Source: Endobacter medicaginis (lineage in GTDB: Bacteria > Pseudomonadota > Alphaproteobacteria > Acetobacterales > Acetobacteraceae). Taken from it: DNA of 64,000 nucleotides. This document shows positions 17,132 to 25,086 of the stretch, one piece after another. The DNA is taken from NCBI RefSeq assembly GCF_014192375.1, contig NZ_JACHXV010000001.1, positions 124,001 through 188,000 of the forward strand. The letters are read 5' to 3'. Both the position numbers and the translations under genes were made by a program. How positions within the stretch are numbered: position 1 is the first letter of the stretch; each line of letters starts with the position of its first letter. The notes under the pieces were generated by a model. That model made no database searches. It was not told where the DNA came from and was given only the letters and a program-made list of their open reading frames with translations.

Positions 17132-17566
17132 TTGAGCGGTTTTGCGGAGAAATTCAGCGACATTCTGCGTGGAGCGGCCACGCAGACACCGCCATCGTCG
17201 CCAGCCGAACTGCTGCGCCTCGGCAAGCGTCTCAAACGCCTGCGTCGGCTGGCCTGGCTGCTCGACAGCGCCGTCGGCATTCCCAACACGAAGTTCCGCT
17301 TCGGCCTTTCGGGCCTGATCGGCCTGACCCCGGTCGCCGGCGACGCCGCGATCTCGGCCCTGTCGCTCTATATCGTCTATGAAGGATACCGCATCGGCCT
17401 GCCACGCGCGGTGCTGATGCGCATGCTGGCCAATGTCGGCATCGAGGCGACGGTCGGCGCCGTGCCGGTGATCGGCGACGTGTTCGACGTCGCCTTCAAG
17501 GCCAACATGCGCAACCTGTCGATGATCGAGGCGCATCTGGCCCGCGCGGGCCTAGGTCACCTCTGA
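17132..17566 (+). CDS. DUF4112 family membrane protein
   Basis: The core matches DUF4112: LDSAVGIPNTKFRFGLSGLIG, LTPVAGDAAISALSLYIVYE, GLPRAVLMRMLANVGIEATVG and VPVIGDVFDVAFKANMRNL. It has two or three hydrophobic segments and no known biochemical activity. The start is uncertain: I chose the TTG at 17132, 7 bases after the lipoprotein stop and preceded by GAGG (144 residues). ATGs at 17090 and 17102 would overlap the lipoprotein gene. A strong bidirectional hairpin follows. Confidence 0.8.
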   Translation: MSGFAEKFSDILRGAATQTPPSSPAELLRLGKRLKRLRRLAWLLDSAVGIPNTKFRFGLSGLIGLTPVAGDAAISALSLYIVYEGYRIGLPRAVLMRMLANVGIEATVGAVPVIGDVFDVAFKANMRNLSMIEAHLARAGLGHL

Positions 17567-17597
17567 GGCTCGGCCGGCGCGATCCGCCGGCCGAGCC
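17567..17597. terminator. Bidirectional terminator hairpin
   Basis: A perfect 13-bp stem, GGCTCGGCCGGCG pairing with CGCCGGCCGAGCC, with a 5-base loop. It stands between the convergent DUF4112 and Hint-protein genes. No U-tract is present, but position and strength suit termination of both. Confidence 0.7.
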
Positions 17598-17618
17598 TGT
17601 GGTCTGATCGGTAGCCGA

Positions 17619-20600
17619 TCAGGCGGCGATCGCAGCCTCGGTCGCGTAGCTCGCCACCGCCTGCACCACCAGCACCAGCCGGCGTGCCTGCGCTGACGGC
17701 TCGATGGCGAGCGCCGCATCGCCGTCCATCCAGCGCCAGCTCAGCTCGCCGGCCGTCTCCAGCCCGTGCCAGCCGCGCCCGTCGAAGCCGATCGCCTCGC
17801 CATCGAGCGTGATGGCCCGCACCGCCACGCCGAGCCGGCGACGATCGTCGATGAACGGGCCGATCGCCTCCGCCGGCACCATGCTGCGCGACAGCAGCGC
17901 ACGCACCGCCCGGCCGGCCGGCAGGGTCACCCCATATTGGCCGTCGCCGAGATCGCCGAACGCCAGCCTGCTGCCATCATCGAGCCACAGCGCGAGGGCG
18001 GCGTCGTCGGTGCGCAGGGCGGGGGCGGGGCGGGGGGCAAGCCCGAGCATGTCCGCCCGTGCATCGAAACGCTGCCAGAGCGGCTCGACGAAGGCGGGGT
18101 CGGTTGCGAGCGGCGCGGCCGCGTCCGCCCAGCTCGCATGACCGGCATCGAGCGCGAAGGGTGCGCCGATCGACACGACATTGCCGAACAGGTGGCGGTT
18201 GCCGGTGTCGAGCCAGCTCTCCGTTTCCAGACCTTCGGCGAGCAGGATGTCGTGGCTGGACAGTTCCACGTGAAACACCTCGAAGCGGCGGAGCGAAACG
18301 TCGTGGCGGATCGAGCGTCCGTTGACCAGCATGCGTGCCGGCACCAGCCGCCCGTCCAGATGCAGGCAGTGCTCCGGCGTGACCAGCAGGTCACGCGCCG
18401 GCACGCCCTCGCCGATCGCATCGGCGAGGATGCGCACCGGATGTGCCTCGCGCGGCGGGCGGCCGCGATACAGCACGTCGAGATCGACGGCGCGCCGTCC
18501 CAGCCAGCGCACCGCGCGCGTCGCGCCGGAGGCGGTCAGCACGTCCATCCCCTCGACGATCTCCTCGACGGCGATCGCGCCGCCGGGCGTGGCGATCAGC
18601 GTGCCGGTGAGGAAGCAGGTCATGTCGAGCAGGGTGATCGACGGGTCGTGGTCGCTCTCGCGGGTCGCGTCGGGGTATTCCGAGTTGGTGTGCACCGTCT
18701 CGAACTGCGCGGCATCGTAGAGCGCGGATGTGCCCAACGTGTGATCGAGCGATTCCGAATTGCCCTCGAACACGTAGGTGTAGCGGTTGGCGGCGTCCTC
18801 CTTCAGGTTCAGGTCGGTCAGCGTGCCGCCGGAGGTGTAGATCTGCTGCGCGGTGCTCCAGTCGACATCGTTGAAGTCGCCGAGCACGGAGATCTTGGCG
18901 TCCGGATTGGCGGCGAGCTGGTCCTGCACATAGGAGGTGATGACCTGCGCCTGCGCCTGGCGGGTGTTGGCGGCGGTGTTCACGCCCGTCGCGCCATAGG
19001 GGTCCGACGAGCCGTGATTGTAGGGCTGCTGCACCGAGCCATAGGCCTCGTCGGAGCCGGCCTGCGAGGAGTTGTGCACGTTGACCAGCGTCACCTGCTG
19101 GCCGGTGGCGTTGAAGGCGAACGTGCCGACGAGCGGCAGACGGGTATTCTTGAAGGTGGTGGAGAGCTGGTCGGCGCCGATCTGGCTGACATTGCCCACC
19201 AGGCTGACGCGGTCGGTGTTGTAGAGGAAGACGCTGCGGATGTTGCCGCCCGCGACACCGCCCTGGGTGCCGTCGGCCGGGTCGATCTCGGCATAGGAAT
19301 AGGTGGGACCGCCGGCGGCAGCGATCGCGTTGATGATCGCCTGGATGTTCTGGGCCGCCGTCACCGTGCCGTCATTGGTGGTGCCGGAATCGTCCTGGAT
19401 TTCCTGGAGCGCGAGGACGTCCGGGCTGCCGAGATTGTTGGTCACGATCTGCGCGAGCTGGCTCACCCGGGTCGCGTTCGACGACAGCAGCGCGTCCATG
19501 TTCTCGATGTTGTAGTCGGCGAAGGTCATGTGCGTCGCATCGCCGTGCAGGGTCGTGGTCTGCTGGGCGAGGTTGGCGGAGGTGACGGTGGGCTGCGCGA
19601 CCGGTTCCACCTCGAACACACCGTTGTAGTAGGTCAGGATTCCGGTCACATCGCCGAGCGTGTCGCCGACCTGCGCGGTGAACACGCTTTGCGTGGTGCC
19701 GGCCGATCCCTTCACGCCGGTATCGACATAGACCTCGATGCGCGGCGTGTTGAAGTTGGTCGCGGACTCGATCACGCCGCCACGGGCATCCAGCGTTACC
19801 CCGTCAGGCACCACCCAGGTCGCGCCCGATGCGGTCGCACCCACCACATGGGCACCCTTGATGGTGACGAGCTGGCCTTCCAGCGAACGGTAGAAGTCGA
19901 GCGCATTCACGCTCGGCTGCAGCGACGCGGTGGAGGTGTTGAGATTGTCCGAGGTGCCGGAATAGATCACCGAAGGCGGCGTCAGCCCGCCGGTGCCCAG
20001 GATGGTGGCGGCCGGCAGCGCATTGCCGTGGCTGGTCACCGTGGTGGTGGTGGCGTTGAGCTCAGGCAGGTTGAGGATGTCGGAGGCCGACGCTGACAGA
20101 TAGGCCGATCCGGTGCCGGTCACCGTCACCGCGTCGCCGACCGCGGGCAGCTTGCTGGCCGAGCCGGTGTAGACGAAGATCGCCCGGCTGCCGACGCCCG
20201 ACGAGGCGTAGGAATCGGCTTCCTGAAGATAGTAGCCGATCGAGCCGGTGCTATCGATGGCGGTGACGATGCTCGAGGTGGTCACCGTCTGCTTGTTGTA
20301 CGGCATGGTGTAGCTGTTGCCGTTGAGTTGCTGGATCGTCACCGTGGTGCCGGTGGCACCCGGCAGGCTCGCACCGTTGGAGTTGTTCGCACCGCCTGGC
20401 GTGTTGATCGCGGTGCCCGAAGGCGGCGCGGTGGTCGCACCGCCCGGCAGCCCGTAGGCGGTGAGGTCGTTGGCGATCCAGTCGGAGGCCGAGCCGGTAT
20501 AGGGGTTCTCGGCGAACAGCGACGCGCCGGCTGCCTTGTCGCCGGTCAGCACGGGGGCGACGTAGCCGGTGTTGTCGGTCGCCCCGATCGCGGCCACCGT

Positions 20601-21020
20601 GGTGTAGGTGATGTCACCCGTGCCGCCATCGCTGACCGCGAACGCGCTGACCACGCTGCTCCACGGGGCGGAATCGAACACCCCGTCATCGTTGGTGTCG
20701 AGATCGGTGGTCTTGGCAGAGTTGATCGCGCCCGCGGTGCCGGTGAAGTTCTTCACCAGCAGCACCGTCTGGGTGCCGTTCTGGAACCCGTCGCGCAGGA
20801 AGCCGGTCGTCCAGTAGCCATCGGCATTGGTGGTGCCGAGCTGGTAGGCGTTGATGATCTTGCCGGTCGCGCTGTAGGTCGCGTTGGTGTCGCCTTCGAC
20901 CACCACCACCGTATAGGCGCTGTAGTCGGTGTCCGGATCGCCCTTGATCTCGAGGAAATCGTCGAGATCGGTTCCGGTCTGGTTGAACAGGAACTCGTTG
21001 AGCTGCGGCGTGGCGGGCAT
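17619..21020 (-). CDS. Large endonuclease/exonuclease/phosphatase-domain protein with C-terminal Hint domain
   Basis: 1133 residues. The first ~190 resemble a lamin-tail-like beta domain (LNEFLFNQTGTDLDDFLEIK) and include a Ca-binding-like loop DTNDDGVFD. A middle beta-rich region follows. About 497-798 is an EEP (ExeM-like) domain: DYNIENMD, DVLALQEIQDD, YNTDRVSLV, VLGDFNDVDW and the final ESDHDPSITL with its catalytic His. About 802-960 is a Hint_2 domain starting at the conserved Cys (CFLTGTLIATPGGAIAVEEI) with LLVTPEHCLHLDG. There is no Sec signal, so type I-like secretion is plausible. It probably degrades extracellular DNA or phosphoesters; this is inference. Confidence 0.85.
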   Translation of the reverse strand: MPATPQLNEFLFNQTGTDLDDFLEIKGDPDTDYSAYTVVVVEGDTNATYSATGKIINAYQLGTTNADGYWTTGFLRDGFQNGTQTVLLVKNFTGTAGAINSAKTTDLDTNDDGVFDSAPWSSVVSAFAVSDGGTGDITYTTVAAIGATDNTGYVAPVLTGDKAAGASLFAENPYTGSASDWIANDLTAYGLPGGATTAPPSGTAINTPGGANNSNGASLPGATGTTVTIQQLNGNSYTMPYNKQTVTTSSIVTAIDSTGSIGYYLQEADSYASSGVGSRAIFVYTGSASKLPAVGDAVTVTGTGSAYLSASASDILNLPELNATTTTVTSHGNALPAATILGTGGLTPPSVIYSGTSDNLNTSTASLQPSVNALDFYRSLEGQLVTIKGAHVVGATASGATWVVPDGVTLDARGGVIESATNFNTPRIEVYVDTGVKGSAGTTQSVFTAQVGDTLGDVTGILTYYNGVFEVEPVAQPTVTSANLAQQTTTLHGDATHMTFADYNIENMDALLSSNATRVSQLAQIVTNNLGSPDVLALQEIQDDSGTTNDGTVTAAQNIQAIINAIAAAGGPTYSYAEIDPADGTQGGVAGGNIRSVFLYNTDRVSLVGNVSQIGADQLSTTFKNTRLPLVGTFAFNATGQQVTLVNVHNSSQAGSDEAYGSVQQPYNHGSSDPYGATGVNTAANTRQAQAQVITSYVQDQLAANPDAKISVLGDFNDVDWSTAQQIYTSGGTLTDLNLKEDAANRYTYVFEGNSESLDHTLGTSALYDAAQFETVHTNSEYPDATRESDHDPSITLLDMTCFLTGTLIATPGGAIAVEEIVEGMDVLTASGATRAVRWLGRRAVDLDVLYRGRPPREAHPVRILADAIGEGVPARDLLVTPEHCLHLDGRLVPARMLVNGRSIRHDVSLRRFEVFHVELSSHDILLAEGLETESWLDTGNRHLFGNVVSIGAPFALDAGHASWADAAAPLATDPAFVEPLWQRFDARADMLGLAPRPAPALRTDDAALALWLDDGSRLAFGDLGDGQYGVTLPAGRAVRALLSRSMVPAEAIGPFIDDRRRLGVAVRAITLDGEAIGFDGRGWHGLETAGELSWRWMDGDAALAIEPSAQARRLVLVVQAVASYATEAAIAA

Positions 21021-21063
21021 CCGGGCACCTTTCTGGTGGTGTTACGGCCGGGTGACAAATTGA

Positions 21064-21080
21064 CGTTCCGGTCAGGAACG
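21064..21080. promoter_or_regulatory. Inverted repeat CGTTCC-N5-GGAACG
   Basis: A perfect 6-bp inverted repeat 44-60 bases upstream of the Hint-protein ATG (minus strand). Its position suits an operator or promoter element of that gene. No matching regulator was identified. Confidence 0.3.
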
Positions 21081-21112
21081 CGTGTCTAGCCCATTACCCC
21101 TCCGCAATGGAA

Positions 21113-21128
21113 TGACATTTTCATGTCA
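21113..21128. promoter_or_regulatory. Palindrome TGACAT-TTTC-ATGTCA
   Basis: A perfect 6-bp palindrome with a 4-base spacer in the divergent region between the Hint-protein gene and marR. It could bind either the local MarR protein or another dimeric regulator. Symmetry is seen; function is inferred. Confidence 0.4.
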
Positions 21129-21163
21129 GGATTGCATTTTTTGCACACCACGAAAAAACGATA

Positions 21164-21180
21164 GCTTATAATTTGTAAGC
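21164..21180 (+). promoter_or_regulatory. Probable MarR operator overlapping a TATAAT box
   Basis: GCTTA-N7-TAAGC is an inverted repeat ending 6 bases before the marR ATG. It encloses a perfect TATAAT (21167-21172); TTGCAC is at 21141-21146 with a long 20-base spacer. MarR regulators typically block their own promoter through such a site, so it is the best candidate autoregulatory operator. The short distance to the ATG implies a nearly leaderless mRNA if this is the real -10. Confidence 0.5.
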
Positions 21181-21186
21181 ATACTT

Positions 21187-21672
21187 ATGGCCCATGATCC
21201 CTCTCCGCATCTCCTGCCGGCCCCCTTGGTGGGCGACTTCACGCTCGGCCGTCAGGTCGCGCGTCTGGCCCTGCTGTGGCGCCGCGAAGTCGACATCGAG
21301 CTGCGCCCATTCGGACTGACCGACGCCCAGTGGCGTCCGCTCTACTGGCTGGGTCGTCTCGGCGTCGATCCCAGTCAGGCGGATCTCGCCCGCGTGCTGG
21401 ATCTGGAGGCGCCCTCGCTGGTGCGCCTGCTCGACGTCCTGGAGCGGATCGGCCTCGTCGAGAGATTCGACGATCCATCCGACCGGCGCCTCAAGCGGCT
21501 GCGTCTGACCGCCCTCGGCCGGGAGCGCTATGCGCAGATCGATCACGCTGTCGAAACGGTCGAACGTCGCCTGCTGATCGGCGTCAGTCCCGAGGAGCAG
21601 GCGACCTGCAACGCCGTGCTCGCCCGTATCGAGGCCGGGATCCGGGCCCGCACCGGCGCGCAGACGGGCTGA
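21187..21672 (+). CDS. MarR-family transcriptional regulator
   Basis: 161 residues with a winged helix-turn-helix: LTDAQWRPLYWLGRLG, then SQADLARVLDLEAPSLVRLLDVLERIGLVER and the wing DDPSDRRLKRLRLTALGRE. This is the MarR pattern including the DxR wing motif. MarR proteins repress efflux or catabolic genes and release DNA on binding small phenolic ligands. It is the first gene of the efflux operon (the permease ATG begins 1 base after its stop) and very likely controls it. Confidence 0.93.
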   Translation: MAHDPSPHLLPAPLVGDFTLGRQVARLALLWRREVDIELRPFGLTDAQWRPLYWLGRLGVDPSQADLARVLDLEAPSLVRLLDVLERIGLVERFDDPSDRRLKRLRLTALGRERYAQIDHAVETVERRLLIGVSPEEQATCNAVLARIEAGIRARTGAQTG

Positions 21673-21673
21673 G

Positions 21674-23956
21674 ATGGCGACCATCGCCATGCATGCGTCA
21701 GGGCGAGGCGGCGCACGGAGCATCGCAGTCGCCTTGTGGCGCGATCCCCGCTTCGACACCTTGCGCAGGCGCTCGGCCTATATGCTCCGCGTGCTGGCTG
21801 CGATCGCCATCGCGCTGTGGCTTGCGGCCTGGCTTCAGTTGCGCAATCCCCAGTCCGCGGTCACCACCGTGCTGATCGTTGCCAACCCCTCCGTGGGTGC
21901 CATCGTGTCCAAGAGCGTCTGGCGCATCATCGGGACGCTGCTGGGGGCGGCGGTGGCGATTGCCGCGTTCTCGGCCTTCGGTCAGACGCCATGGCTGTTC
22001 TTCGCCACCGCAGCGCTGTGGGTCGGGCTCTGCTGCTTCGCCTCGACGGTGCTGCGCTATTTCAAGGCCTATGGCGCGGTGTTGTCGGGATACACGCTGG
22101 CGATCGTCGCGGCTCCCACCTTCGCCGAGCCGGACAACGTCCTGATCAGCGCGCTGTCGCGTCTGTCCGTCGTGGTCATCGGCATCATCATCGCCGGGGC
22201 GGTGTTCCTGCTCACCACGCCGCAACCCAGACCGGGTCCGTTGCTGGCCCGGGTGCGCAGTCTTGCCGCCGAGGCCGCCTCGCTGCTCGAGCTGGCGAGC
22301 GAAGTCCCGCAGGATCCGGCCGCCTGGTCCGCGCGCCTCGCGGCGCGTCGGCGTGCCCTTGGCGCAGGGGTCGTCGCGGTGGACGAGCAGCTCGAATTCC
22401 TTCCAGCTCCCGACCCGCGGACCGCGGCCACGCTGGTGCGTCTGCGCCTGGCCTGTGCGCGGCTGCTGGGCGTGGTCAGCGGCCTCGGCCCGATCGGCCG
22501 CGTCGCCGCGTGGCTCGTGCCGTTCAATGCCGTCGGGCCGGACGAGCGCACCTTGACCGCCCTCGTCGAGCAGGAGGCGCTCGATCGCATGCGCGCCGCA
22601 CTGGCCGTGGTCGCCGATCCGACGGTCGCGCCGGCCGAGGCCAATGTCGCCCTGGCGGAGGCCCGGGCGCAGTTTGCAAGACTTTCGGAGCGCCTGTCGG
22701 CGGAGACCTCGCGGCTGCACGCCGCGGTGGCCCCCGGCCATGTCGCGGAGCTCGCGTCCGATCTGCGCGGACTGGCGGTGATCGATCTGCTCGGCCTGCT
22801 GCTGGGGCGCATCGAGGAGGTTCTCGGTGCGCTCGACAGCCAGCCGCCGGCGCGCAGCACCCGGATGCCTCTGCGTCTGCGCGGATTCCTCGACTGGCGA
22901 ACGGCCCTGCGCAACGGCGTGCGCGGGGCGCTCGTCACCCTGATCTGTGCCGGGTTCTGGTACGCGACGGAGTGGCCGGATGGACCCAATCTGCTCGCCT
23001 ATGTCGTGCCGGCCGCAAGCCTGCTCGCCACCGCGCCGAGCGCCGGCCACGCCGCGCGGGAATTCGCGCTCGGCACGGCGATCTCTGCGGTCGCCTCGGT
23101 CGTCACGGTCACGACCCTGCTGCCGCAGGCCGTCGGCTACTGGCAGGTCTGGCTCGCGATGAGCCTGATGATGGCTCCGTTCATCTGGCTGCAGCTCGAC
23201 CCGCGCTGGGTGCGCATCTCGACCGGCTATCTGATCTTCTTCTCCGCCCAGCTCGGCGTGCAGAATCCGTTGCACCTCAACATCGAAGCCACGCTCAACA
23301 GTTCGTTGGCCTATCTTCTGGGCTCGGCGATGGTGATGCTGGTGTTCGCCGTGCTGCTGCCACCGAACGATCTGCGCGAGGGCCGCCGTCTGACCCGCCT
23401 GCTGCAGCGCAGCGTCGAAGGCTGCGCACGCTCATCGAGCTGGAGCCGCGCCCGCAGCGGATATCACCGCGGCGCGTTGTGGGAACACTGGCACATCCAG
23501 GTCATCGAGCGCCTCACCCAGCGCGCCGCCGGCCTGCCCGCCGCGCTGCACAACGATCTGGTCGACGGCGCGACCTCCAGCATCATTCTCGGACGTGCCC
23601 TGTTGCGGCTGCAGGAGCTTGCACCGCAACTGCCGGCCGCGCCGCGCGACGACGTGCGCGAGGCGCTGGGTCTGCTGCGCCACCTGTCGCGGGACCCGCT
23701 CGGGACGGCGCGCAGGGTGCGGGCGCTGTCGCTGCGAATGCCGTTGAGCGTCGAGGGGGTCACCGATGAGGGCGCTACCGACGATCACGAATCCGGCGTC
23801 TCGCATCATGTCGTCGCCGCCACCCTCCGCCAGATCGCGGATGTCCTGGCCGCCTACCCGGCCTTCTATGATCGTGCGGGACCGCTGCAGGCCCTGTTCG
23901 CCGAGCCACGGCGGGTCCGCCTCGCCCACATGCTGCCGGCGGAGCGCGCCTGGTGA
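21674..23956 (+). CDS. FUSC/AaeB-like inner-membrane efflux permease
   Basis: 760 residues in the fusaric-acid-resistance (FUSC) layout: two clusters of about five or six membrane segments (about 35-180 and 410-560), each followed by a soluble region. The first cluster has WLQLRNPQSAVTTVLIVANPSVG, the second RNGVRGALVTLICAGFWYATEWPDGPN-like sequence. Relatives export aromatic carboxylic acids with a membrane fusion protein. Its TGA overlaps the GTG of the DUF1656 gene. It belongs to the same operon as the regulator, fusion protein and outer-membrane factor. Confidence 0.92.
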   Translation: MATIAMHASGRGGARSIAVALWRDPRFDTLRRRSAYMLRVLAAIAIALWLAAWLQLRNPQSAVTTVLIVANPSVGAIVSKSVWRIIGTLLGAAVAIAAFSAFGQTPWLFFATAALWVGLCCFASTVLRYFKAYGAVLSGYTLAIVAAPTFAEPDNVLISALSRLSVVVIGIIIAGAVFLLTTPQPRPGPLLARVRSLAAEAASLLELASEVPQDPAAWSARLAARRRALGAGVVAVDEQLEFLPAPDPRTAATLVRLRLACARLLGVVSGLGPIGRVAAWLVPFNAVGPDERTLTALVEQEALDRMRAALAVVADPTVAPAEANVALAEARAQFARLSERLSAETSRLHAAVAPGHVAELASDLRGLAVIDLLGLLLGRIEEVLGALDSQPPARSTRMPLRLRGFLDWRTALRNGVRGALVTLICAGFWYATEWPDGPNLLAYVVPAASLLATAPSAGHAAREFALGTAISAVASVVTVTTLLPQAVGYWQVWLAMSLMMAPFIWLQLDPRWVRISTGYLIFFSAQLGVQNPLHLNIEATLNSSLAYLLGSAMVMLVFAVLLPPNDLREGRRLTRLLQRSVEGCARSSSWSRARSGYHRGALWEHWHIQVIERLTQRAAGLPAALHNDLVDGATSSIILGRALLRLQELAPQLPAAPRDDVREALGLLRHLSRDPLGTARRVRALSLRMPLSVEGVTDEGATDDHESGVSHHVVAATLRQIADVLAAYPAFYDRAGPLQALFAEPRRVRLAHMLPAERAW

Positions 23957-24147
23957 CCCACGAACTCTCCCTCGACGACATCCTGTTCGCCCCGATCGTC
24001 GCGTATGCGCTGGTCGCGCTTGCGATCATGGTCCCGGTCCGCTGGGCGATGTGGCGGGTCGGCGTGCAGCGCTGGGTCTGGCATCCGGCCCTGTTCGAAT
24101 TCTGTGTCTATCTCATCATCCTGTCGCTGCTGGTGATCCATGTCTGA
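23953..24147 (+). CDS. DUF1656 (AaeX-like) small membrane protein
   Basis: 64 residues from a GTG overlapping the permease stop. Two hydrophobic segments (DILFAPIVAYALVALAIMVP and FEFCVYLIILSLLVIHV) flank a WHPALF motif typical of DUF1656. These proteins accompany FUSC permeases in AaeXAB-like pumps; their role is unknown. The stop overlaps the next gene by 8 bases. Confidence 0.88.
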   Translation: MTHELSLDDILFAPIVAYALVALAIMVPVRWAMWRVGVQRWVWHPALFEFCVYLIILSLLVIHV

Positions 24148-25084
24148 TCGTTTGAAGTTCCTCCAGCCGGCATTCCGCGCGACGGTGCGCGCCGTTCTGA
24201 CAGTCGCGATCGTCGCCGTTGCCGCCGTTCTGGTTCTCGATCTGTGGAAGATCTACATGCGCGCGCCCTGGACCCGCGACGGTCGCGTACGCGTGCATGT
24301 CGCCGCCATCGCGCCGGAGGTGTCCGGCACCGTCGTGTCGGTGCCGGTGCTCGACAACCAGTATGTCCACAAGGGCGACCTTCTCTATCAGATCGACCCC
24401 AGGAGGTACCGCTACGAGCTCGCACAGGCGGAGGCGCGGGTGGCTGGCGCGCGCGAGGACATGCGTCTGCGGATGTCCGATGCCGAGCGCCGCCGAGGTC
24501 TCGGTGGCATCGTCTCCGCCGAGGAGCAGGAACGGTTCAACTCGACCGCGCAGACGGCTCAGGCCGAACTCGATTCGGCGCTCGCCGCCCGCGACGTCGC
24601 CGCCTACAACCTCGACCACACGACGCTCCGGGCGCCGTTCGATGGCTGGGTGACCAATCTGCTGCTCCGCGTGGGCGATTACGCCAGTGCGGGATCGCCG
24701 CGGATCTCGCTGATCGATGCGCACTCATTCTGGATCTATGCCTATTTCGAGGAGACGAAGCTGCACGGCGTGCGGGTCGGTGATCCGGCGCGGATCGTGC
24801 TGATGGGCTACAGGCCGGTCCTGACCGGTCACGTCGAGTCGATCGCCCGCGGCATCAACGATCAGAACGGCCTGTCCGACCGGCTCGGTCTGCAGGACGT
24901 CAACCCGGTCTTCACCTGGGTGCGCCTCGCCCAGCGGATCCCGGTGCACGTCGCGATCGATCGCGTCCCCGACGGCATCGTGCTTGCCGCCGGCATGACA
25001 TGCTCGGTGGCGGTCGGGGCCGAGGCGGCAGACGATCATCACCCGCATGGTCGAGTGCTGACATGGCTCGAGGACAACCTCTGA
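24140..25084 (+). CDS. HlyD/AaeA-type membrane fusion protein
   Basis: 314 residues. One N-terminal membrane segment (AVLTVAIVAVAAVLVLDLW) is followed by the biotinyl-lipoyl-like half APWTRDGRVRVHVAAIAPEV with VPVLDNQYVHKGDLLYQIDP. A short helical hairpin and the second half (TTLRAPFDGWVTNLLLRVGD) follow, then the beta-barrel with FWIYAYFEETKL. It is periplasmic and bridges permease and outer-membrane channel. Length and layout match AaeA. Confidence 0.92.
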   Translation: MSDRLKFLQPAFRATVRAVLTVAIVAVAAVLVLDLWKIYMRAPWTRDGRVRVHVAAIAPEVSGTVVSVPVLDNQYVHKGDLLYQIDPRRYRYELAQAEARVAGAREDMRLRMSDAERRRGLGGIVSAEEQERFNSTAQTAQAELDSALAARDVAAYNLDHTTLRAPFDGWVTNLLLRVGDYASAGSPRISLIDAHSFWIYAYFEETKLHGVRVGDPARIVLMGYRPVLTGHVESIARGINDQNGLSDRLGLQDVNPVFTWVRLAQRIPVHVAIDRVPDGIVLAAGMTCSVAVGAEAADDHHPHGRVLTWLEDNL

Positions 25085-25086
25085 GC

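Noticed and set aside
17766-20096. Long plus-strand open frame opposite the Hint/EEP gene
   Set aside because: Low-complexity His/Arg/Gly-rich composition and no family similarity; the opposite strand encodes a clear protein. The same reasoning removes other long antisense frames (for example 1228-4560, 3950-6451, 21698-23275, 37298-39106 and 39851-41182).
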